Origin: Gymnopilus junonius
Lineage: Eukaryota; Basidiomycota; Agaricomycetes; Agaricales; Galerinaceae
Assembly (NCBI GenBank): GCA_015501075.1
Contig: JADNYJ010000539.1
Coordinates: 1-21,251, forward strand
Length of the DNA: 21,251 nucleotides
Direction of reading: 5' to 3'
Part shown: positions 1-9,000 of the stretch, one piece after another
Position numbering within the stretch: the stretch's first letter is position 1
Layout: every line of letters begins with the position of its first letter
The notes under the pieces: model-generated
Told to the model about the DNA's origin: nothing
The model's database searches: none
The model's input: only the letters and a program-made list of their open reading frames with translations
Program-made: the position numbers and the translations under genes

Positions 1-88
1 CTTCCTGTTCACCATCTCTTATAATCTTCAACTCACCTCACTTTTTTTTGTCGTCGTTTAGAAGCTACGCCATCTTTACCCATACATA

Positions 89-474
89 ATGCAGTTCAAC
101 ATTGTTTTCGTCGCAACCGCTCTCCTCGCCTCCGCCTCTCTGGCAATGTCGGCTACAATCACCCTCTTCGCTGGGGCAAGCTGCACTGGCGCTAACGAGG
201 GCAGTTTCTCGGTACCGTCTGGGGAATGTCTCAGTCTGGGAAGCAGCTCGGTAAAGTCAATGAGTTATTCTGGAGTCCCCAGTGAAGTCGAGTTCTTCAT
301 TTCTGGCGGTGGCCACGATTCTTGCACCAATGGCGCGAGCTTGACGCTTGGTGGCGGCTCTGGATGTGCAACTGCGCCTACTGGGTAAGCTCTCAGAGTG
401 ACTTGTTTTATGGGGTGGAGCTAATGATGTTTGTTGGTGGTAGGGTTAACTGGGAGAGCGTTGCGGTCCTTTAA
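89..474 (+). CDS. Small secreted four-cysteine protein, two exons
   Basis: Exons 89-384 and 444-474 are joined across a 59-nt intron (GTAAGC donor at 385, TAG acceptor ending 443). The split glycine codon restores a short tail, VNWESVAVL, and a TAA stop, giving 108 residues. The first 20 or so residues form a typical signal peptide: hydrophobic core VATALLASASLA with small residues near the probable cleavage site around MSA. The mature part of about 86 residues is rich in Gly and Ser and has four cysteines (in GASC, GEC, DSC and SGC), enough for two disulfides. There are no transmembrane segments after the signal. A pyrimidine-rich leader precedes the ATG. This has the character of fungal small secreted proteins. 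I do not recognise a family, and no enzymatic or effector role can be assigned. Gene structure is fairly sure, function unknown. Confidence 0.75.
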
Positions 475-2057
475 ATCTCTGGTGGTAGTAGACCCCGAGA
501 CAGCTCTCGGTTCCATCAGTCTTGGTATGCGAATGGATGGATATGTGAAAGGATGTGTATCAAATTGTAATCGCTCAAGGGATTTGTCACAGTCAAATAA
601 AACTGTTGTTTGAGATATTGCGCTTTTAAATATTTACTCATGTCGAGCATTTCCAGCTCCGTTAGGTGTTTGCGTCCTCGGGGAGGTTTTTGTTAGGTTT
701 TCCTGCAAACCGAATCTAACCACATTGCGCAAAATCGAGCGAACTTCATATTTTTATACGGCGGTACAATGGCACTATGTATAACCATCTCTAGCTTGTC
801 TACCAGGACGCTCCTAGCTAGCAAAATTGATTCCATCTAATCATCTCCACCGAATACCCTTCGTATAAAGCAGCCTGACGAACGAGAAAATCAGCACTAG
901 TCCGAAGAGCAGCAATATCGTTGTATATTACCGAAGAGAGCTTTGCGAGCTATATGGCAGTAGCGTATACACTACTGCAAAATGGGATGCAGCGATTTCT
1001 ATTGACGAAAAGCCAAATATCGATATTTTTGAGGATGAAATAGGCATACTTACCTGCAGAAATCTGAACGAGGATTCACAGTTGTCCTCAAGCATAGCAG
1101 AATGACTATCAACAATTGACCCCATCGCGAGACCTCAAGAATGGCAGTTGGGCTGACTTTACGCTTACGCTGTGAGTACTATGAATGGAAGGAAGTTAGG
1201 TGTGCAACACTTGGAGTAGAGAAAAGAATGGAATGAATACATGTACTGCAGCTTCCCAGGGTTAATCTGCCTTGGCGTAGTAAGCCATCCTGCCACAAGA
1301 ATATCAGCCCATATACGAACAAAATATAACAAAGACGAAGCCAAGGAACTAATGAACCTGGCTTCCACACCTCCCGAATGCGTCTAATATTTCCAACGTT
1401 ACCAACGTCACGCCTCGCCACGTCCTTGTCTCTAAAGCTATGTTGAGCGGGATCTTATATGCAGGCTTGAAAGATACAATAATATGAGAGAGGGAGGCGA
1501 CGACAAGGTGGTGGGTGTGATGATAAAGGACATTGGCACATGTCCGTGATGCGAGAGACTTGGAGTAGTGAGTTGACTCTGGAGTCGGGCACGATGGCTG
1601 CGGCATGAGGTGTCAATTCCATGCCATTATGGTGCGTTGTAATGATTATGGTGCATACACAAGTGGAGCCGACGAAGTATATAACAGAGAAGAAAATCAG
1701 CAAACTTGACGGATCAAGCTCAAGGCGGAAGAGGAATGCTACTGGGGCACTTGACTGGCACTAGTAGCAGGGATGACGTAGACGAAACGACGAGCTGGAC
1801 AAAGCTAAGAAGGCGAGCTAAGCTAGATTGAGGACCTCGATAGGACCCTTGGATTTGGAATGGCGTGAAGACCGAGGGAGCACGAACATGAGCATAGAGA
1901 GATTGATGAGGTCATCGATTTGATGCAGGGTATTTGGCAGTGTTTGAATCACGAGGCTGAGAATGAACCGTGACGTCAACCGGATGAGGTGAGAGCTCCC
2001 TGCAACGAAACATTTCCTGCTCAGATAAACTCCATTTCGAATTCAAGACAAAAACTT
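475..2057. other. Intergenic stretch with no supportable gene
   Basis: After the 3' end of the secreted-protein gene, only short ORFs occur on either strand (all 90 codons or fewer). None has a recognisable domain, a plausible chain of spliced exons or a conserved-looking motif. The largest minus-strand ORFs, between 1165 and 1703, overlap one another in different frames, as expected by chance. The last part (about 1900-2057) would hold the upstream promoter of the SLM1-like gene. Confidence 0.5.
596..601 (+). promoter_or_regulatory. AATAAA polyadenylation-like signal
   Basis: An exact AATAAA lies about 120 nt after the stop of the small secreted protein gene, a reasonable distance for its 3' UTR. 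Fungal poly(A) signals are loose, so this is only suggestive. Confidence 0.3.
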
Positions 2058-2140
2058 GCTCCTCTCTTGTCTTGTCTTCTTCTCTCCTTTCCTCTGCCCT
2101 GCTCTCTTCTCCTTTCCCCTCAACCCTCCCCGGTTGTCCC
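2058..2140 (+). promoter_or_regulatory. Pyrimidine-rich core promoter/leader of the SLM1-like gene
   Basis: About 80 nt are almost pure C/T on the plus strand (repeated CTTGTCTT, CTCTCCTTTCC and similar) and end roughly 45 nt before the ATG at 2187. Pyrimidine tracts of this kind commonly mark transcription start regions of highly or constitutively expressed filamentous-fungal genes. They also argue against starting the protein at the upstream in-frame ATG at 1989, which would translate this tract. Confidence 0.5.
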
Positions 2141-2186
2141 CCAGTTACCCGGACGCCAGCCCGAACATTCACGCCAACCTTCACGC

Positions 2187-4342
2187 ATGAACGCCCCGTC
2201 CGAAATCCACCGGCCTCTGTCCCGCTCGACCTCGCGCGCGAGCGGGCGGAGCCGGACGTCGACGATGTCGAAGAACCAGAGTCTCATCAAAAAGAACATC
2301 GAGCTGCAGGACCTGAAACCCGCGGACGTGCTCATCGAGCGGTTCGTGGCGTGGAAGGCGATTGTGAAGCAGCTCACGGCGTACTTTGAGGTGTGCTTCC
2401 ATCTACTAGAGTATATGAACAACCCTACTGACAAGGCTGATTTTTTTTTTTTTTTGGCAGGGTATCGCCGATATTGAGAATAATACGGCCAAGGAGCTCA
2501 CCAAGCTCGCTGGCGTCATTCAGGTCCCGTTCAGAGCTGGGAACCAGTTCCTTGGGGAAGGCGGGCTGCAAGTGAGTTTAGGTCCCATCTTCACCTTGTG
2601 TCTGAATTTGATTTGCCTTTCAGGACATATACTATGACATCCGAGACAAGACGCGTATCGTCGCAGATCAACATGCCGATTTGGGACGCACCATCGACAG
2701 TTCGATTGTACAACACCTGAACAAGCTGCGTGCGGAGATCAAGGCGCACATCAAGGTAAAGCTGACTTTTTCATTTTCGGTCTAAGCACAGTTGAATCGT
2801 TTCTAACCCTTTATTTTACTCTTTCCCACCAGAACGTCCAGAATGATACGGGCAAGCTCGCAGCTGGCGTTGCTCGGGAGAGAGAAACGTCCACCAAACT
2901 CGTGGGCGAGCTCGCTAACGCCGTCTCCACCCTGACCAACACCCCAGGCGCCATCCACGCCAGGAACGACCCGTACGTCTTCCCTCCCTCCCTTCCTCAT
3001 CCCCCAGACCCAAACACTGACATAAAAACACAGATACATCGCCAACCAAGCCGTCTCCCGCCAACTCCACCATCAAGTGTACGAAGAAAACATGCTCCAA
3101 AAGTCCATCGTCATCATGCAACAGAATTCCGCCCATTTCGAACAAGGCATCGTCCAATCCATCCAATCCGCCTGGCAGACCTTTGACGAATGGCAGTCCC
3201 GCGCCACGGCCGCTTCGCAGGACATCTACCGCGCTCTCGCTGTGCACATGGCGTCCCTCCAACCTGATCAGGAGTGGATCCAGTTCGCGGCGCGGTCAGA
3301 CCATTTATTGGACCCGGAGACGCCGTTGAGAGATCCAGAGTATATTTCGTATCCGCTGAAAGAACATCCGTCGACGAGGGCGGTGCATAGAGGACATATG
3401 GAGAGGAAGAAGCGGTTCACGAGGGCGTATGGGGAGGCTTATTTCGTGCTCACCCCCGCTGGGTTCCTGCACGAATTCGCCTCTTCAGATCCGACCACGC
3501 ATGCGGGGCAGACTCCCACATTCAGCTTGTACCTCCCTTCATGCACCCTCGGCCCTGCGTCTTCCCCTCGAGCCCAAGCGCACAAGTTCCACATCGAGGG
3601 GAGGAAAGACGGTCCTGGGACGACGAAGTCCGGGTCTATTAGAGGGTTGTTGGGCGGTCAAGGGACGTTGGCGTGGAGTTTTAGAGCGAGGAGTCATGAG
3701 GATATGTTGGAGTGGTGGAATGATGTGAGGGAGCTGTGTGCGCGGTATTTGGTGGCGAGTGAGATGGTGGATCGGACGGGGCCGGTGGAGGAGGCGGTGA
3801 GGAGTGTGGGGTATTTGAGTGAGGAGGAGGAGATGGGAGGGGAGACGGAGGAGGAGGGGGAGGAGGGGGAGGGGGAAGGGGTGGAAGGGGTAAAGACGGA
3901 GGAGGAGGAAGGGGAGGTGGCGGAGAAACATGCTCAAGCTCTGGCGTTGGGTCATGTTGAACCTGCTGTGGAGCGTCGTCAGTATGAGGTGGCGCGTCCT
4001 CATGAGGGTGTACATGAGCACGCTGTGGTCCATGAACATGCTCATCATCGCGAGCACGAAGGCGAAGGCGAAGAAGAAGGAAGCAGTATCGAAGAAGAAG
4101 AAGAAGAAGCGGAGGGAGTCGATCATCCGCATGGGCTCCAGAGGTGCATGAGCCTGAGCCTGAGCATGAAGAAGGGCAGAACACGAAGGTGTCGAACACC
4201 TGGTGTACGCAGGCGTGCTGGCGGTGCTACTGGAGGTGTAGGAGGGTGGAGGTTGGGTCGAACGGATATCCGATCCTGTTCGTGCTTGAATTTTTTTTTT
4301 CTTTTCTTTTTTTTTTGTGATTTTCTGTTCTGGATTTCTTGA
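2187..4342 (+). CDS. SLM1: Slm1-like PI(4,5)P2-binding protein (BAR-like + PH domain)
   Basis: Five exons: 2187-2390, 2461-2571, 2624-2755, 2833-2972 and 3034-4342. All four introns (70, 52, 77 and 61 nt) are GT-AG and keep phase; the conceptual protein is 631 residues. Residues 1-30 are Ser/Arg-rich. About 45-300 form a helical BAR-like region with family-typical stretches such as DVLIERFVAWK, ADIENNTAKEL and YEENMLQKSI. A PH domain spans about 311-434 (HMERKKRFTRAYGEAYFVLT, then FSLYLPSCTLG and HKFHIEGRKDG). After about 455 comes a Glu/Gly- then His/Glu-rich tail. Yeast Slm1/Slm2 bind PI(4,5)P2 at the plasma membrane, act in eisosomes and TORC2 signalling to Ypk1 and in actin control, and are calcineurin targets; a similar role is inferred here. 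The start at 2187 follows the pyrimidine leader. The end is doubtful: in this frame the last residues are translated T-runs, and a more protein-like C-terminus lies in another frame ending at 4289. Confidence 0.88.
2441..2455 (+). repeat. T15 homopolymer in SLM1 intron 1
   Basis: Fifteen consecutive T lie directly before the GGCAG acceptor of the first SLM1 intron and act as an extreme polypyrimidine tract. Length changes here would be spliced out. Confidence 0.9.
3823..4115 (+). repeat. Purine-rich GAG/GAA low-complexity tract encoding the acidic tail
   Basis: GAGGAG, GGGGAG and GAAGAA runs at about 3823-3920 and about 4060-4112 encode Glu/Gly-rich segments of the SLM1-like protein. They flank a His/Glu-rich stretch (about 3940-4060). 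On the opposite strand the same DNA reads as long Pro-, Leu- or Phe-rich ORFs, which are artefacts of this composition. Confidence 0.85.
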
Positions 4343-4360
4343 TTGATATCGTTTTCCGTC

Positions 4361-4389
4361 ATTTCTTTTCTTTTCTTTTCTTTTCTTTT
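4361..4389 (+). repeat. (CTTTT)n microsatellite in the SLM1 3' flank
   Basis: About five copies of the pentamer CTTTT follow the last possible SLM1 stop. With the T-runs at about 4291-4318 they form a T-rich 3' region, probably 3' UTR or terminator context. Confidence 0.85.
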
Positions 4390-4617
4390 GATTTGGTCGT
4401 GAAATAACCACGTGCATCCTATCTCTTGTCTCTCCCTCTTTCGTCCCTCTCCCTTTCCTCTGTCTCTCTACGAAATCATGTCTAATAATATTATTATTAA
4501 TTCACTTTTCTTTTGTATATAGTCGAGAAAACAAAAACAAAAACGAGAGCAAGAAAAAGAACAAGAACGAAAACGCACAACTTGAACTCAGCTAAAGACG
4601 AAAACGTGTCTAGTTTC

Positions 4618-6003
4618 ATGCCCAAGCCGGAAGTGTGAGTAGCGACAGATATATTCTTTCGACGCATGTGGATTTATGGGGAGGATGAGGTGGGCGTGAG
4701 TGAGGTGGTGGTGAGGTGGTGGTGAGTGGTGGTGAGAAGGTGGAAGGAAAGAGAGAGGAGGTTGAGTCAGCGACAGATGGAAAAGCACCTATTGTGCTGG
4801 CGGTGTGCTGGTGGGGTGGGGGTGGAGGAGTACCGCTGCTGCTGCTGCTGTTCCTGGTGTACGCACCACCCTCCTCAGCGCGCAAAATACAGGTGGGAGG
4901 GGTCGATGTTGATTCGACTTCGTTCTCTCCTTCTCCTTCTGTTCCTCTTTCTCCTTCTGCTTCGGGTCCCGGTTCAGGTCCGGGTTCAGGTCCGGGTCTA
5001 GGTGTAGCTCCCACTCCCTCTGGTACAGCTAGCACCACTACCACCACCACCACCGAACCCAATCCCACTCCCACTCCCACTCCCACTCCCAAGCCGTACT
5101 ACGCCCAAGAAACGTACGAAGAAGATAGGATCAACCTACACATGCGGTGCATCGCGCTGCGACGGGGGAAAAGTCAAGTACGCTCCCGTACCTGCTGTCG
5201 TCGGGGCGGGGCGGCGGGGGTCCGAGACCTACGAGGGGTGAGTCGTATAATTCGCATAGGAGGTCGAGGTCTCCGCCGCCTACGCCTACGCCTACGTTGA
5301 GGGGTGAGAGGAAGGAGAAGAAGGTTGGTGCTGGTGGTGGTGGTGCTGGTGAGTGGTTTGACATGGGCTTGATCTGCGATTTTCTGGTTTTGGATGGCTG
5401 GTTGGCTGATTTATGGTTTGGTTGGTTTATAGGTCTACTACTGCTATGGCTGCTACGGCTACAGGTTCTACAGGTCTTACTGCAACATCAGCACCAGCAC
5501 CAGCAGATACTCGTGCTGCTATTCCTACTATTACCACCACTCAAGCTCCGTCTCTGGGTGCGGGTTCGGGTGGGGATGAACAAGCCGCACCAGCGCCAGC
5601 ACCAGTACCAGCACAAAAAAGACCCACAGTCGAAGAAATCTCTGATGATGATGACGGCGAGGACGGCGATGATGAAAACGAGGTCCACGTCGAGAGCAGC
5701 CGCAAGATCGCGGGCGGGCCTCTTCGGGGTATAGCCACGACGACGGGCGGCGGTGGGAGTGGGCCGAGTGCGGCTGCGGCTGCTGCTGCGTATGCTGCTC
5801 AGGTTGCTGGGGTTATGGGGAGGAAGGATGTTGGGGAGGAGGGGGTGCGGGAGGAGGAGGGAGGGGAGGAGGGAGCGAGTGTGGGTGGGGATGTAGGGGA
5901 GGGGGAGGAAGAGGAGGGTGAGGCAGAGAAGAAGGAGAAGGAGAAGGAGAAGGAGAAGGAGAAGAAGGAGCATGGGTGGACGAGGGGGTGGTTATTCGAT
6001 TGA
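4618..6003 (+). CDS. Probable low-complexity protein gene; exon structure unresolved
   Basis: Protein-like reading frames run through this region, but no single frame spans it. A Ser/Pro/Gly then Thr/Pro-rich frame is open at 4716-5300 (motifs SGPGSGPGSGPG and PTPTPTPTPKP). A second, basic frame at about 5129-5348 contains RRSRSPPPTPTPTLRGERKE; it could begin after the acceptor GATAG at 5128. A third frame runs from about 5433 or 5465 to the TGA at 6003: Ala/Pro-rich, then acidic (EEISDDDDGEDGDDENE), then Lys/Glu repeats, ending GWTRGWLFD. A good donor GTGAGT at 5349 paired with an acceptor at 5464 joins the second and third frames in phase. A possible first exon is the ATG at 4618 (MPKPE) followed by a GTGTGAGT donor. 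No domain is recognised and function is unknown. It could be a disordered nuclear or cytosolic protein, or a region with assembly indels. Confidence 0.4.
4697..4738 (+). repeat. GGT/GAG low-complexity repeat
   Basis: Imperfect units of GTGAGTGAGGTGGTG type occupy about 42 bp near the start of the low-complexity gene. The run contains several GTGAG strings, so many cryptic splice donors. Confidence 0.75.
4835..4850 (+). repeat. (GCT)5 triplet repeat
   Basis: Five GCT units plus a G. In the 4716 frame they read as a leucine run (CTG codons), the only hydrophobic stretch of that frame. Confidence 0.85.
4965..5006 (+). repeat. (GGTNNN)7 hexanucleotide repeat encoding Gly-Ser/Gly-Pro
   Basis: Seven consecutive hexamers beginning GGT, five of them GGTTCA or GGTCC(C/G), encode GPGSGPGSGPGLGV. 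The unit is a multiple of three, so copy-number change keeps the frame. Confidence 0.85.
5063..5090 (+). repeat. (TCCCAC)n hexanucleotide repeat encoding Thr-Pro
   Basis: Four perfect TCCCAC units plus a partial one, just after an (ACC)n triplet run (about 5033-5054). Together they encode Thr then alternating Thr-Pro. Confidence 0.88.
5279..5296 (+). repeat. (CCTACG)3 hexanucleotide repeat
   Basis: Three perfect CCTACG units, encoding Pro-Thr repeats in the frame that reads SRSPPPTPTPTLRG. Confidence 0.8.
5931..5964 (+). repeat. (GAGAAG)n repeat encoding Lys-Glu
   Basis: About five GAGAAG units at the 3' end of the last exon encode alternating Glu-Lys, right before the C-terminus GWTRGWLFD. 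They are preceded by a long GGAGGAGGG tract (5820-5910). Confidence 0.85.
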
Positions 6004-9000
6004 TGGGTTGATGGGTTGATTGATCCAAAAGAAAAAGCGGACTTTCGAGAGGAGGGAGGGAGGAATTACTTGGAGGGTCAAAAGCTCAAAAAGTCAAAGA
6101 CGTTTGGTTCATATCATGCTGTTGGGGGCTTTTGGACGTTTTCCCTACATTGGTTCCTGTGCTACGTGCGTGTATGATCTATCGATTTCTTTGCTCTCTT
6201 TTTCTTTTGCTTTTCTTTTCGTTTCTTTGACGGACCTGTATCTTTGTGATTGATTTGACTGACTTTTGCTTGCTTATTGCTTGTTGCCCACTTTTGCTCG
6301 TTGATGTCTACTCGTCACTTACTGTAAATCTTAAATGTACGTGCCCAAGTATAATACTTCTGTATCATTGTGTACTTTACGCCCTTCTGCTTATGTATCT
6401 TATGTATCGATTTCGTCCTATACTCTAATCTATGACGGATTTCTATTTCCTGCTTTCTATTCATGTTCTTTGACTAGGTTTTTCATGAATCAATTCTTAT
6501 CTGGGAATGCGTCCGTTTGCACGCATCTTCTGTTCCTGATTTCCGAGTCTCTTCTCCTTACATGTTTTTCTCATCAAAAGGTTAAAGGAGGTCGTATGTC
6601 TTCCTTTCACATCTTCAACGTCACCTGGGACTTTGTATTCTTCTCTTCAGCCTCAAGCCCGGTTCCAATTATATTGCACTGCGCGTTTCACCTTGAACGT
6701 TGAGCTGACATTTCATTTTATATACATATGTTGAGTTGAGTCCTGATCACGACGAGAGTATATGTCTCGGATACTTTCCCCTTATTCAAAGTTCCTGGGT
6801 TACGCTCTTCAAAGCGTACTTTGGTCGGCATTGGTCATTGGTGAATCGACCAGTCCAGATATGGGTCGAATCTTGATATGATATGATATCACGCAAATCA
6901 CTTATTTAAAGCAAGGGCAACGGGCAGGATTTGTCTTGAGGCTTTCATGTGTCCGAGTTGTCCCATGTCCCATGTCCTTTATCCTTTACGGTTTACTATG
7001 CTTACTTTTGAGTTCAAGGATCCACAGGCTCGCGTCTTTTCCGATAAACCGGAGCGGCGGCGCTGAAGCCCTTGGCCTGCCCTGCAGGCAAGGTACGCAG
7101 TTTATGTAACGCCTCCATGTATGCCCACGCGTACGCGTACATCTTCTGATGGACGGTCAGGAGTCAGGACGGCGTATGGGGTCTTGGATTTGGGCACCGT
7201 AATATTGTACTTGTGTCAACATCGGCATACCACAAAAGCATACGCGTACCAATACTTGGAAGGACGTCCTTGATAGATCAAGGAAGACGATGTGACTGAG
7301 CATTCCAAGGTGATCGTGGCTTTATATGCAGAGTATGTACTGAGCGCAATACTGAAGCGCAGTTGGGTTGAAATCAAAACCCTGAGGCGCTGAAGTCTGA
7401 AATGGATCAATCGAATGTCAGTGATGCCGTTATAACCGTGGATCGCCGGCGACGATATCCATCCATCGATCCTTTTTATTCAGTTGGGTCAGTTGCGGTT
7501 ATCAATACAAAGCAGTGGCGCCATGGCCTGAGGGGTCTTCTGCGGAACGCTATGTATCTACTGATCCCCTTGATCAGAATTGACAGGACGCTAATCCCGG
7601 TTTGTGAGAGGCTCCTCAGCGGGCCCTTTGAGGTGTCGAATCCAAGTGGGGTCTAGTCGGAAAATGACAGCAACTAGGTTGTGCGACGTGGTTCTGGACT
7701 CGATTCTGACGGGAGTCGCTTCTCGTCATCGTTGGCGGCGTACAACTGACAATAGCGAAAATGCCGCCCTTTCCGACGTTTGTAGTCTTTTGAACCTACT
7801 TCACTGGGTTAACGAGGTCTAAGAAATTTATAATACCCACTACTTTTTATGCTACGCGTTGTTCCAAGAGTGTTCGGTTTATTGTATTGTAGCAAAGTCA
7901 GAAAGACAAGCATTGAATTGGCTTTGGACTCCTTAGTCTATTTGCCATCCCGTCCCCTATGGTCAACACTTTTACGTCAGTGTGGCCAAGTTGTAATTTT
8001 GGACGATGGAGTCATGTCAGAGCTGATTCGCATTTTCTTTCCCTCGAGGTAGGATTGGGTTTATTACAGACGGAAGAGATTCACTGAAGGAAAGAAAGAA
8101 CGTAATAGAAAGCACGCCTTCGGCTTTATCGGTTCGACAATTCACTAACTTTAGATTCTTTACAGTGCTTTGTGGAATTTATCGAGTTATTAGTTCATAT
8201 CTTTAAATTCGTTCATGGACGCGGAAGCAGACCTCAAGATTGTACGTCTGTCACACCTCGCTCATTCCGCCATTTATTTACATGATTATGAGCTACTTCT
8301 CACATCCAGGAAGAGCAATTTGAATAGCTTAGGCAATCTTCCCTGGGTAAAAACTTCGTAATCTAACTAGATCAACGGGTCGCCGCTGTTCCTTGGCTTC
8401 AATCCAATTCCGAATCAGAAAACAGGTCAAGGAAAGAGAGGAACGGGAATAGTGTAATCCGACGCATAAAGTTTTCACATCTTCACATTTGTGAAGTCTC
8501 ATCAAAATGAAATCCCACAACTCGGTTCTCAAGACAAGACAGCGCCGTTCCTCGACGAATGACTCGTAATGGGACTCGGGAGCCTCGTGCTACGAAGTGC
8601 CCAAAATGGCAGTGTGAAGGGAATTTTTTGCTTCCGTCACCATATGCGCCGCTTGATTGATCAGAAACTGAAATTCGACTCGGCTATCGATTGTGGGTCC
8701 ATGATAAGCGAGACGGGTCTCCATTCTATCTTTCCGTGGATTTCTATATGATTTATTTAATATAGATATGGTGATGTCCGATGCACCAACTCATTCGTAA
8801 TGAAGTTGTGAAGCGAAGGAGAAATCGACAAGCAGCGTAATGACTCCGTCGCCTCCTAGATTCCTCTCCATAATATTGCGGATGTGACAATACACTGACA
8901 GTCATCAGACCCCGACTGCGCGTAAGATAAGTTCGTCATTATAAATCGTTTCATGTGTTTTACGCTTCTGTTGCTCGATCTTCGCAAAGGCCAAGTTTTC

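Noticed and set aside
1989..2186. Upstream in-frame ATG extending the SLM1-like protein by 66 residues
   Set aside because: It would translate the pyrimidine-rich promoter tract; family members begin close to the ATG at 2187.
3539..4417. Long minus-strand ORFs (up to 292 codons) opposite the SLM1 tail
   Set aside because: They are antisense to a well-supported PH-domain exon and consist of Pro/Leu/Phe/Lys runs created by the purine-rich plus-strand tract.
5488..5973. Minus-strand ORF starting with a poly-leucine run
   Set aside because: It is the antisense of the GAG/GAA repeat in the low-complexity gene; no domain is seen and the apparent signal peptide is compositional.
7120..7250. Clustered ACGCGTAC palindromic strings as a regulatory array
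   Set aside because: Only a few short copies with irregular spacing and no adjacent gene, so no function can be supported.
8120..8160. Possible tRNA T-arm (GGTTCGAC)
   Set aside because: No matching acceptor, D or anticodon stems could be found around it; no tRNA gene was recognised in the window.
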